Below are positions 44,262 through 53,900 of a stretch of DNA of 64,000 bases, piece after piece. Below the pieces are notes generated by a model. That model was not told where the DNA came from. It was given only the letters and a program-made list of their open reading frames with translations, and made no database searches. The position numbers were made by a program, and so were the translations under genes. Origin of the DNA: Bog-159 sp963756605 (GTDB lineage Bacteria > Acidobacteriota > Terriglobia > Bryobacterales > Bryobacteraceae); assembly GCA_963756605.1 (NCBI GenBank), contig CAVWOT010000015.1, forward strand, positions 124,001-188,000. The letters are read 5' to 3'. Each line of letters begins with the position of its first letter. The first letter of the stretch is position 1.

Positions 44262-45245
44262 CTAGACTTGCACGGCTTCCGGCTCCTTCGCGGTCTTTTT
44301 CTCCGAACCGGTCAGCTGCAGGAAGATGTCTTCCAAGCTGAGGCCGACGGCGCGCAGTTCATTCAAATTCCAGCCGGCATTGACCACGGCGCGAGCCAGG
44401 TCGGCGCGGATGTGACGGCCTTGCAGACTCTCCACTTCGAAGGCCAGGCGCCCATCGCGGGATTCGCGCGCCAGCACGCGGCTGACGCCGGCTACCTGTT
44501 CCAGGCGCTGCTGGACAACCGCCGAGTCGAGCGGCCCGTTGGCGGAAGCCACCTCCACCGCCACGGCTTCGGCGCCGCGCAGGCGATTGGTCAGGTTCTC
44601 CACCGAGTCAACGGCTACCAGTCTGCCCTGATTGATGATGACTACGCGCTGACACGAGTGTTCGACTTCAGGCAGGATGTGAGTGCTCAGAATGATGGTA
44701 TGATCGCCGCCCAGGTGCCGGATCAGTTCGCGCGTTTCGATGATCTGCTTGGGATCGAGACCGGCGGTGGGTTCGTCGAGCACCAGTACGTCCGGGTTAT
44801 GAATGATGGCTTGCGCCAGACCCACACGCTGGCGGTAACCTTTCGAGAGTTTGCCGATCAGCTTGTTTCGTACGTCGCCCACGGCGCATCGTTCGGTCAC
44901 TTCACCCACGCGGCGGCCGATATCCGCGCTGCTGATTCCCTTCAGGCGGCCCACGAAGGTGAGATATTCGTGCACCTCCATCTCCGGATAAAGCGGCGGC
45001 GTTTCTGGCAGATACCCGATGCGCTTTTTGACTTCATGCGGATTCTCGAGAACGTCGAAACCGGCTACCGTCGCGGTACCGGCGGTGGGTGGCAGGAAGC
45101 AAGTGAGCACCCGCATGGTGGTGGTTTTGCCCGCGCCGTTAGGCCCCAGAAAGCCGACGATCTGACCTTTTTCGACCTCGAAGGAAATATTGTCGACGGC
45201 CAGAGTGCGGGCGTATCTCTTGGTCAAGCCCTGAACTTTGATCAT
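44262..45245 (-). CDS. ABC transporter ATP-binding protein (GldA-like)
   Basis: 327 residues from ATG 45245 (MIKVQGLTKRYARTLAVDNI). Walker A GFLGPNGAGKTTTMRVL (about residue 37), signature LSKGYRQRVGLAQAI (about 134), Walker B DVLVLDEPTAGLDP and the switch histidine in ILSTHILPEVE. A C-terminal DUF4162-like extension (residues 215-327) is usual for GldA/CcmA-type subunits. A longer frame to 45299 lacks support. It is the first gene of the four-gene Gld-type operon; the substrate of such systems is unknown. Confidence 0.92.
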   Translation of the reverse strand: MIKVQGLTKRYARTLAVDNISFEVEKGQIVGFLGPNGAGKTTTMRVLTCFLPPTAGTATVAGFDVLENPHEVKKRIGYLPETPPLYPEMEVHEYLTFVGRLKGISSADIGRRVGEVTERCAVGDVRNKLIGKLSKGYRQRVGLAQAIIHNPDVLVLDEPTAGLDPKQIIETRELIRHLGGDHTIILSTHILPEVEHSCQRVVIINQGRLVAVDSVENLTNRLRGAEAVAVEVASANGPLDSAVVQQRLEQVAGVSRVLARESRDGRLAFEVESLQGRHIRADLARAVVNAGWNLNELRAVGLSLEDIFLQLTGSEKKTAKEPEAVQV

Positions 45246-45479
45246 AGTTTTGATTCCAGATAAGGCAAACCTTGCTTGCCTTTGAAGGACGCGCAACAAC
45301 CGGAATGGATGAGCGTGTAAGCTTCATTGTAAAAAGGCTGGAGAAGCGTTGTCAAATTGGTTGGACCCGGGCGTACTGGGAGCGAAGAAGGCTGGCGGAT
45401 CTGAAACCCGCGTCGGCTAAAGCCCGCCCCCCAGGATTTCGGGGGGATTTTCGCGCCATTCTCCGTCGAGGCCTAGACC
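45246..45479. other. Gap with one REP-like element, no gene
   Basis: Upstream of the Gld operon. It must contain that operon's promoter, but I see no consensus boxes. At 45402-45432 is GAAACCCGCGTCGGCTAAAG followed by CCCGCC, a diverged copy of the 1694-1726 repeat. Confidence 0.6.
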
Positions 45480-46057
45480 TCAGGGAGCACTTTGTAATGA
45501 ATTTTGCCTTCGCGGGTGGATGCGGGACGCCTGGGCGGAAATGGCGGTTTTCCTGAATCCTTTGATCTTCCGCGCGGGCCAGGAGGATTTCACGGCAGCG
45601 TTCGAGATCGGCTATGGTATTGGAAACGGCGCGCGGGTTGGGCCAGTTTCCAATGGTTGACAGCGATTTGCTCGACCAGGGATTTTTCCATTTCGTCCTG
45701 GGGTTTCCAGGCGGACGTGAGATCCGCTAAGAGCTGGTCGAAGGCATTTGGGTCTTCGCCGGGGAGGATAACAGCTTCGGCGCGCCGGGCGTGGACGAGG
45801 GCATTGAAGCGGACTTTCGCCTTGCCTTCGGGTGTTTTGGGGCCGGTGGGTCGCTGCGCGTGATTGAAGCCAATTCGGCTGGAACGGCTGCGGCGGAGGA
45901 GATTAATTAACCCGATGCACGCCGATTCACGCCGATGAGGCTGGTCTCGATTGCAGGCTAGCCAGGCGGTTGGGGCCAGCTGGGTGCGTTTGTTTGGCGT
46001 GAACTGCGCGGATTGAGAAAATTGGCTAAGCTTGTGGCTGGGGGCAGGCCCCCACAA
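45480..46057 (-). pseudogene. Remnant of a TGPKTPEGKA-type hypothetical protein
   Basis: The centre is clear: HAQRPTGPKTPEGKAKVRFN, then ALVHARRAEAVILPGEDPNA and LVEQIAVNHWKLAQ (about 45660-45880). This matches a small family common in Acidobacteria and Planctomycetes with a (S/A)TGPKTPEGKxxxxxNALKHG signature and no known function. After WKLAQ the frame leaves the family, while the neighbouring frame reads NTIADLERCREILLARAEDQ, the expected helical tail. A single-base frameshift near 45630 is therefore likely. The N-terminal part before residue 55 is also unconvincing, so limits are approximate. Confidence 0.5.
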
Positions 46058-46088
46058 GGTAGCCTGGTCGCAACCAAGACGATGCTGC

Positions 46089-46140
46089 AGCGGGGTTGAA
46101 GCCCCGCGCCGGCTAAAGCCTGGCTAAAGCCCGCCCTCCA
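46089..46140. repeat. REP-like element with internal duplication
   Basis: GCGGGGTTGAAGCCCCGC (one mismatch in the stem) is followed by GCCGGCTAAAGCC, then TGGCTAAAGCCCGCCCTCCA. The GGCTAAAGCC unit is therefore present twice in tandem, unlike other copies. Confidence 0.85.
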
Positions 46141-46163
46141 AGCTGGCGCCCGCGGCGCAGATT

Positions 46164-47150
46164 GTGACAACACCGTACCTCATTGCGGCTGTTGTCCGGG
46201 CGATGTTCTTTCTGTCTTACTGGCCGCCGCGCCTGGCTTGGGCGGACTGTCTGGCCCGCGGGCCGGACGCCGCCACGGTGGAGCGCGCGCGGTGCGCCTC
46301 GCGACGGGTGATGCGGATGTGCGCTTGAAGCTGGCACTGACCCCAACGCCGCGCTGGCCAGTGCCATATCTTTGGATCCGGGAAACGCGGAGACGTGCAC
46401 AACGTTTGGGCATGGAAGCTGAAATGCGCGGGGACCTGCGCAACGCGGAGAGCCACCTGCTGCGCGCCGCCCGCGCCAGCCGCCAGTTCGCACCGCGCTG
46501 GGAAGGCCGGATGGCCGCCTCCGCACCGTTGGCCGCCAAACTAGCGGCGCTCGCCACTAGCGACGATCAAGCGATGCTGATCGCCTGGTGCAACGCGTAA
46601 CTGGAGGCTTCCGCGAGTGCCTCCGCGCTCGAGACCAGGAACATGCTGTGCACCAGGCACCCACTTTTCTTGCGCCGCTCGATCGGGACCGCGCCCCTTT
46701 GACCGCCGGCGACTTTCGCGACGCGCCCTTGGGCGGCGGCTTCGCGTGGCGGCTGGCGCGGCAGCCGGGCGTCACGATCGGCGTGAATCCGGCGCCCCGC
46801 TTCCTGTGGATCGGATTCAGCGGCGACCAACCGGAGAGCTGCGCGCCATTGTGGCAATTCGTGCTCGTCACACCAGGCGCGACTTACATTCTGAGCTACG
46901 AGTACCACACATCGGAACTACCCGCCGCCAGCGGTTTGCGATGGAGTGTACTTGACGCGCGCCCGGGAACCGAGCTGGCGCAAACTCGCCCTGGCTGTCG
47001 AGTCCCGATTGGAAACGGGAGGAATTACACTTCACTGCGCCGGCATCTGGATTGGCGCGGCTGGTCCTGACATACCGCGGCCTGCCAGGTTCGACGCGGA
47101 TTGAAGGATCATTGGAACTGCGCCATCTCGCACTTGGGCGGCGGCCGTGA
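46164..47150 (+). pseudogene. Decayed TPR-type protein gene
   Basis: Starting at GTG 46164 (VTTPYLIAAVVRAMFFLSYW), the sense continues only by changing frame several times: DPNAALASAISLDPGNAET in one frame, then MEAEMRGDLRNAESHLLRAA and RASRQFAPRW in another, then GVTIGVNPAPRFLWIGFSGD and ATYILSYEYHTSELPAASGL, and finally LSSPDWKREELHFTAPASGL and GLPGSTRIEGSLELRHLALG in a third. Each piece reads as plausible coding, giving a signal/TPR region followed by a carbohydrate-binding-like domain. At least three frameshifts and probably a deletion after QFAPRW separate them. Its stop overlaps the ligase start (GTGA). Confidence 0.65.
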
Positions 47151-48180
47151 CGCGCGCCTCAGCCGCGCTGGCGGTACTGCTGGCTTACGCGATCGTCACC
47201 ATTTGGATCAATGGGCGCGGGGCCCGGAGCCTATTCCAGTGCGCTGTGTTTCTCCGGCTGGCCGGCTGGGCCGCTATGTGCCGCGCCGGCCTGGGACTGG
47301 TGCAACTGGCCACCCAGCGCACGGTTTATCGCTGGGCCACCTGGCTGGCGATATTCTTCCTGGCGTTGCAGATCTTCCAACCGCCGGCGGCACGGCGCTG
47401 GTTCCTCCGCTTCGCGCTTTATTTCGGATTCGGTTTGAGCGTGGCCGCGACGGTCCAGAATGTTCACGTCGGGTGCCAAGATCTTCCGGCTGTTTGCGAG
47501 CGGCTATTCCGATTTCGTGTTGGTCTGTTCGTTTACCGGAACCAGTATGCCGCGTTCCTGGAAACGATGCTGCCTATTGCGCTGTGGGACGCCTGCGCGA
47601 CCGCCACCGGGTGCCGGCCGATTGTGCCATGGCTGCGGCCATGCTCGCGTCGGTGGTAGTCGCGGGTGCGCGCGCCGGCACGATCCTGATGTGCGCCGAT
47701 GTAGAGGCGGTGCTGGTGGCGGGGTGGCGGCGCGAAGCTTCGCCGTCTTCGCCAGCGTGGCCGTGTTCTTCACTGTCATCGCCGGATGGCAGGTGCTGCG
47801 CGCGCGCCTCATGAACGATCGGCATCCCTTTGGCGGACGGCGTGAGTTTCTGGCCTCGTCAGTGGCGATGGTAAAGGAGCGGCCCGCCACGGGTTTCGGC
47901 TTGGGGAACTTGGCCGCGCGCGTATCCGGCGTACGCCCCGTTCGACGACGGCACTTACGTGAACCAGGCACACAGGATGCAGTGGGCGGTAGAGGGCGGC
48001 CTGCCGTTCCTGGCCAGGCTGCTGTGGCTGGCGGGCATGATGCGTCCGGCTGCATGGAAATCGGTTTGGGGAATCGGTCTGGTGCCACTCTGGGTGCACT
48101 GCCCGGTGGATTACCCATTGCAGCAGAGACCTGCCGGTGGTTTTTCGCACTATTAGGATTGTTGGCGGCTGGCGACCCAG
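47147..48180 (+). pseudogene. Decayed O-antigen ligase (Wzy/WaaL-type) gene
   Basis: Read in successive frames the sense strand gives membrane helices (ASAALAVLLAYAIVTIWING, ATWLAIFFLALQIFQPP), FTSGAKIFRLFASGYSDFV, the ligase hallmark VYRNQYAAFLETMLPIALW, then MAAAMLASVVVAGARAGTIL, FFTVIAGWQVLRARL, SSVAMVKERPATGFGLGN, MQWAVEGGLPFLARLLWL and HCPVDYPLQQRPA. The order matches one O-antigen-ligase-type polymerase, but at least five frame changes are needed. The start GTG 47147 overlaps the TPR stop, so the two genes decayed as a coupled pair. Sequencing error is possible but would have to be concentrated here, since both flanks are clean. Confidence 0.7.
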
Positions 48181-48543
48181 AGGGTAGCCCGGCGTGGACG
48201 CCTGCCCCACCAGGCTTTGTTGTATTGTCTAATACAGACTAGTCTGAGCGAAAGCAGTCAGCCGGGTGTCGGGCCGCGCTGGGTAAAGCATCGGTATCTC
48301 TCAGTAAAACTGTGTGTTTGAGGGTGGTGTTGCCCGGAAATTTGGATAAGAACTGGTGCATGTAAACAAGGGAAATAACACTTGTAAGACAGGTCATTCG
48401 GATGTAGAATCGATGCTGGCCTGGAAGGGGAATCCGCAAAGCCCGCGCCACTTAGCCTGGGTCTAAAAGCATTCACAGTGAACATCCAAAGAATGACTCT
48501 CTGTGTTCTTTAAATGTCGACTTCCCGGCCATGAGGATAATAA
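48181..48543. other. Upstream region of the S53 peptidase gene, no gene
   Basis: Contains a small inverted repeat TGTATT-GTCT-AATACA (48221-48236) and a fragment of hairpin repeat (GCCTGCCCCACCAGG, and CCCGCGCCACTTAGCC near 48440). No convincing -35/-10 pair was found. Confidence 0.55.
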
Positions 48544-50625
48544 ATGACACTTCAAAATGACGACGCGAAGCTACAAAAAATGCCGCGCTACGGGCGGTAT
48601 GCCACCGTTCTAACTCTGATTACTTGTGCGGCCCTGCCGCTCAGCGCTGCCACCGGGCAGTTAGTTGCAAATACGGTGCCCAGATACGTGGCCGCGGCCA
48701 CTAACCTGGGTCCCGCCAATCCTTCGTCCATTATCGATGTCAGCATCTGGCTAAACCTGCACAATCGCAGCGCGCTGGACAGGTTGGCCGCCCAGTTATA
48801 CAACCCGTCTTCCCCGAATTACCGTCAGTGGCTCAAGCCGGCAGACCTGATTGCCCAGTTTGCGCCTTCCACGCAGGAAGCGGCCGCAGTGCAACAGTTT
48901 TTCCAGGCGCACGGCCTGAGTATTGTCACGGTCGGTCCGGGTAATCTTTTCGTGCGCGCGCGCGGCACTCTGGGCAATGTGGAGAAAGCATTCCAGGTGC
49001 AGATTAACAATTACTCCGTACGCGGTACGACGTACTTCGCCCCCGCCAGCGACCCGTATGTAGACGGCGCGGCCGCGGGGCTGGTGAGGGCGGTTTCCGG
49101 ACTGGACAACAGCGTCTTTACGCATCCCCTGGCGACCCGCCCCTCGACGTTCCCGGGTACCGGCGCCAGCGCCAGCGCGCAGGCTAATGCCTCCCCCGCC
49201 TTCACCGCCAATTGTTTCCCCGGTGTGAAGACCGAAGAATTCAGCACTGAAGGTACCTACCCGACGGGGACGTATCAAGGCAATAGCTATTTTGGAAGTG
49301 CCACTAATCCCAGCCCCGGCTGCGGCTACACACCCGCGGAAATGGCCGCGGCATACAATCTCACGGGTTTGTACAACGAAGGATACGACGGAACGGGTCA
49401 AACCATCACGATCATAGATTGGTGCGGTTCGCCCACGGTCCAAAAAGATGCTAATACGTTTTCGCAGCGGTATGGCTTGCCGGCTTTGACTTCTTCGAAT
49501 TTCACCATTACCGAGGTGCCCATACCATCGCAATGTTCGGGTCCGGATATTGAAATCAATCTGGACGTAGAATGGTCCCACGCCGTAGCGCCGGGCGCCA
49601 ACATTAACCTGGTGGTGCCGCCTTCGGCGAGCTTCCAGGACACCGACGAAGCCGAGTCCTATATTGTCATATACGGTCTGGGCAGCGTGATCTCCGGCAG
49701 CTATGGGGCACCGGAATCCTTTGTCGCGGTGTCAGAACTGGACAACGAGAATTTGATTGCGGAGATGGCCGCGACGTCCGGCATCTCGGCGAATTTCTCC
49801 TCCGGCGATTCGGGCGACTTTAGCGCGGATGGCATACCTCCGACCGTTTCCAGTCCGGCCAGCGGGAGCTATGCAACCGCCGTGGGCGGCGTTTCGGTCG
49901 CGTTGAATTCCGATAACAGCATTGCCTGGCAGAGCGGATGGGGCAACGACGAAATTGTGCTGGTGGAATCCCCGTTCATCTACAATCCCCCGCTGAACGT
50001 TGGGTTGATCTACGGCTCAGGCGGCGGGCCGAGTGGGGTATTCGCCAAACCCGCGTTCCAAAGTGCATTGCCCGGCACATGGCGGCTGCTTCCGGATATC
50101 TCGTGGGTGGCCGATCCGTTTACGGGAGTGATCGTCGTGGAAACCGAGGCGGGCAATAGTCCTCCGCAAGTGGCGTTCGACATTGGCGGCACCAGCGTTT
50201 CGTGCCCTATGTTCTCCGGCCTGTGGGCGATTGCCAATCAAGCGGCAGGCGTGCCTTTGGGCCAGGCCGCATCCTATGTGTACTCCCTGCCGGCCGGAGC
50301 CGTCACCGACGTCGTTCCGGTCGGTTCGGTGAATAATGTGTTCGCGAACATTCAGGAAAGCAGTACTGTTTCGGATAAGTACGACGCCAAGGCGGTGATG
50401 GGCGGTGCGACAGAGGGCGAATTCATCAGCGCTCTGTGGAACGATCCTTACGAGGGCGGCGTGCTGCTGGGAATCTCGTTCGGCACCGATTGTAACGCAT
50501 CCGCCGAGGGGTTTGGCACGCTCTGCACCTCACCTACCGCGCTGAAAACCGCCGTCGGTTGGGACAACGTGACGGGTGTAGGGACGCCCAGCGGGTGGAC
50601 CTTCGTCAACTCTTTTAAGCCGTAG
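48544..50625 (+). CDS. Secreted S53 peptidase (sedolisin / pro-kumamolisin)
   Basis: 693 residues. GAGG lies before ATG 48544, and a hydrophobic signal (ATVLTLITCAALPLSAATGQ) follows. The pro-domain (VDVSIWLNLHNRSALDRLAA, YRQWLKPADLIAQFAP, residues 60-190) is followed by the catalytic domain with the Glu-x-x-x-Asp pair in DIEINLDVEWSH (about 336), the oxyanion aspartate in SSGDSGDFS (about 420) and the nucleophile in GGTSVSCPMFSGLWA (about 551). A C-terminal calcium site is in DNVTGVGTPSGW. All catalytic residues are present, so it should be an active acid-type endopeptidase acting outside the cell. It stands alone between two decayed regions. Confidence 0.93.
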   Translation: MTLQNDDAKLQKMPRYGRYATVLTLITCAALPLSAATGQLVANTVPRYVAAATNLGPANPSSIIDVSIWLNLHNRSALDRLAAQLYNPSSPNYRQWLKPADLIAQFAPSTQEAAAVQQFFQAHGLSIVTVGPGNLFVRARGTLGNVEKAFQVQINNYSVRGTTYFAPASDPYVDGAAAGLVRAVSGLDNSVFTHPLATRPSTFPGTGASASAQANASPAFTANCFPGVKTEEFSTEGTYPTGTYQGNSYFGSATNPSPGCGYTPAEMAAAYNLTGLYNEGYDGTGQTITIIDWCGSPTVQKDANTFSQRYGLPALTSSNFTITEVPIPSQCSGPDIEINLDVEWSHAVAPGANINLVVPPSASFQDTDEAESYIVIYGLGSVISGSYGAPESFVAVSELDNENLIAEMAATSGISANFSSGDSGDFSADGIPPTVSSPASGSYATAVGGVSVALNSDNSIAWQSGWGNDEIVLVESPFIYNPPLNVGLIYGSGGGPSGVFAKPAFQSALPGTWRLLPDISWVADPFTGVIVVETEAGNSPPQVAFDIGGTSVSCPMFSGLWAIANQAAGVPLGQAASYVYSLPAGAVTDVVPVGSVNNVFANIQESSTVSDKYDAKAVMGGATEGEFISALWNDPYEGGVLLGISFGTDCNASAEGFGTLCTSPTALKTAVGWDNVTGVGTPSGWTFVNSFKP

Positions 50626-50720
50626 TACGGCTCGCGGGCATCGCTTGGCCGCCAGCAGTCATCGCCGGTTGCACGTTGTGTGCCACCGGCGATGCTTTCC
50701 CGCGCCGGCTACAATGTCAC

Positions 50721-50848
50721 TTAGTTTTCGCGCGACCGATCACCTCCATAAATTGTGGGGCAGGACTCCAGTCCTGCGGCCGACGTCCACGTCGGCCTGA
50801 GGGCGGGTCCTGGAGGACCCGCGCAGACCTGGAGGTCTGCCCCACAAA
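50721..50848. repeat. Composite element of four perfect adjacent hairpins, copy 1
   Basis: Within outer arms TTGTGGGG (50753-50760) and CCCCACAA (50840-50847) lie four perfect inverted repeats, each with a two-base centre: 50760-50777 (8-base arms), 50778-50797 (9), 50803-50822 (9) and 50823-50840 (8). The first two abut, as do the last two. It is preceded by TTAGTTTTCGCGCGACC, shared with the inverted copy at 62159-62319. No protein-coding potential is credible. It is likely a dispersed REP/MITE-like element. Confidence 0.9.
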
Positions 50849-50963
50849 TTATGCAGCACTCCCAGGATTGGGATAAATAAGTGACGTTGGGCTAAGCCCG
50901 CCCTCCAAACTTCTGCCCAGCGCCGGGCGCACGGTATGATGGAGAGGAAGGCCTCCCCGCAAA
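50849..50963. other. Leader before kgd with a partial REP-like unit
   Basis: Contains GTTGGGCTAAGCCCGCCCTCCA (50886-50907), a shortened form of the dispersed repeat, then GGAGAGGAAGG about 15 bases before the kgd ATG. The promoter is not recognisable. Confidence 0.55.
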
Positions 50964-53900
50964 ATGCCCCTCAAAACCGATCCGGATCTTGGTATCAACA
51001 GTTGGCTGGAAGACGAGCTCTATCAGCAATATTTGAACGATCGCAGCGCCGTCGACGAAACCTGGAAGCACGTCTTCGAGGACGGACCCAGCGTGCGACC
51101 CGCGGCCGCCCCCCCGCCAGCTACACCTGCGCCGCCCCAAAACCTGCAGCCCCTGCGCGGCATCGCCGCTAAAATCGCGGAGAACATGAATGCCAGTGTG
51201 ACCATTCCGCTGGCCACCTCGCAGCGCATCATCCCCGTCAAGGTGATGGATGAAAATCGCCGCATTATCAACCAGCACCGTACGTTGGTCGGCAAGAGCA
51301 AAGTATCCTACACGCATCTGATCGGCTGGGCAATTTTGAAAGCGCTCGACGATTTCCCCGGTTTGAATTATGCCTACGGCGAGGCCGGCGGACAGCCCGC
51401 ACGGGTGGTGCATCCGCAAATCAACCTGGGCATCGCGGTGGATGTAGCGGCGAAGGACGGCAGCCGCAACCTGCTGGTGCCCAACATCAAAAACGCCGGC
51501 GCGCTGGATTTCGCGCAATATGTGACCACCTTCGACGACCTGGTGGGCCGCGCGCGCAGGGGCAAACTGGCGCCCCAGGATTTTCAGGACACCACCATTT
51601 CGCTGACCAATCCGGGCACTGTGGGCACCATGGCATCCAGCCCGCGCCTGATGGCCGGCCAGGGCGCCATCATCGCAGCGGGCGCCATCGATTACCCAGC
51701 CGAATTTCAGGGCGCGGCGCCGGAAACGCGCTCCATGCTGGGTATCAGCAAGGTAATGTCGCTTTCCTGCACTTACGATCACCGCATCATCCAGGGCGCG
51801 GAATCCGGTATGTTTCTGGGCAAAGCGCAGGCGCTTCTGGATGGCGCGGACGGTTTTTACGAAGAGATTTTCGCGCATCTGAAGATGCCGCACCAGCCCG
51901 TGCGCTGGGAGCCCGACCGCAACGTAATGCTGCCGGGCGGGGCCGGCGGCCGCACCGCCGAGATCGCCAAGGAAGCCGGCGTATTGCAGCTCATCAACGC
52001 GTACCGCGTGCGCGGGCATCTAATTGCCGACCTGGATCCGCTGGGAGGCGAACCGCCCAACCACCCCGAACTTGATCCGACGACGTACGGCCTTACGATT
52101 TGGGATCTGGACCGCGAATTCCTCACCGGCAGCCTGAGCGAAGCGATGGGCGAGCATGGCCCGAAGCCGGTAGCCACGCTGCGCGAAATTCTGGAGACAC
52201 TGCGGCAGACCTATTGCGGCAAAATCGGCTGCGAGTACATGAACATCCAGCATCCGGAGCAGAAGCGCTGGCTGCAGCACCGCATGGAGCCGCAGGCCAA
52301 CAACTGGCCGCTGGATCGCGAAACGCGCCTGCGGATTTTGCAGGGCCTGCTGAAGGCCGAGGAGTTCGAGCATTTCCTGCATGCCCGCTTCGTGGGCCAG
52401 AAGCGCTTCGCGCTGGAGGGCGCCGAAACCACCATCCCGATTCTGGACGAGCTGCTGGAGCGCGCCGCCGCGGGCAACGTACACGAAGTGGTCATGGGCA
52501 TGGCGCATCGCGGGCGTTTGACGGTGCTGACCACGGTGGTCGGCAAGCCGGTGGCGGAGGTTTTCGCGCAATTCGAAGGCGAACTCGATCCGGCCAGCAC
52601 GCAGGGCTCCGGCGACGTGAAGTATCACCTGGGTGCGCGCGGCGTGTACCGCGCGGAGAGCGGCCGCGAGGTGCTGGTTTCGGTATCGCCCAATCCCAGC
52701 CATCTGGAGGCCGTCGATCCGGTGGTGGAGGGCATCGTGCGGCCGAAGCAGGACCGCCTGGGCGACGAACGGCGCGAGCGCGTGATTCCCCTGCTCATCC
52801 ACGGCGACGCGGCTTTCGCAGGGCAAGGCGTGGTGGCCGAGACGCTGAACCTTTCGCAACTCGACGGCTACTGCACGGGCGGCACCGTGCACCTGATCAT
52901 CAATAATCAGATCGGCTTCACCACGCTGCCCGATGAAGCCCGATCCACGCCGTACTCGACGGACGTGGCGCGCGGCGTGCAGGCGCCCATTTTCCACGTG
53001 AACGGCGACGATCCGGAGGCTGCCATCCGGGTGGCGCAGATTGCCTTCGATTACCGCCAGCAGTTCAAGAAAGACGTGGTGATCGACATGTTCTGCTACC
53101 GCCGCCACGGGCATAACGAGGCCGACGACCCCAGTTATACGCAGCCGATCCTGTACCGCAAGATCAAGGAGCATCCCGCGGTGGGCAAGCTCTACGGCGA
53201 GCGGCTGGTGCGCGAGGGCGTGCTCAGCGCCGAAGAAGTGGCGGAGATTCGGAAGGGTTTCGCGCAGAACCTGGCAGCGGCTTACGATACGGCGCAGAAG
53301 AGCAATGAGCATTTCGCGGGACAGGAACTGGCGGCGGTGCCGCACGACGAGATCGCCAGCTTTTGCCCGCGCACGTCAGTGAACCGGGCGACCATCGATC
53401 GCGTGATCCGCGCGCTGACGCAGTTCCCGGAGAATTTTCACCTGCATCCGAAGCTGCGGGGGTTCATCGAACGGCGGCGCGAGGTGATCGCGAAAGGCGG
53501 GCCCATCGACTGGGCATTCGGTGAAGCGCTGGCCTTTGGCACGCTGGCGCTCGAAGGGACGCCCGTGCGGCTGAGCGGGCAGGATTCCGGGCGCGGCACC
53601 TTCAGCCAGCGGCACCTGGTCTTCGTGGATTCCGAGAACGCCCGCAAGTACACACCGCTCGAGCACGTCTCACCGGACCAGGCGCGCTTCGAAGTCTTCG
53701 ACAGCTCGCTGAGCGAGTACGCCGTGCTGGGCTTCGAGTTCGGCTACAGCGTGGCCGATCCGCTGACGCTGGTGCTGTGGGAAGCGCAGTTCGGCGATTT
53801 CGCCAATGGCGCGCAGATTTTGATCGACCAGTTTATTTCGAGCGCGGAATCCAAATGGGGGCAGCCCAGCGGCCTGGTGATGCTGCTGCCGCACGGCTTC

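Noticed and set aside
45427..45451. CCCCCC-N8-GGGGGG followed by ATTTT as an intrinsic terminator
   Set aside because: It would point in the plus direction, but no plus-strand gene ends upstream of it, and it overlaps a repeat copy.
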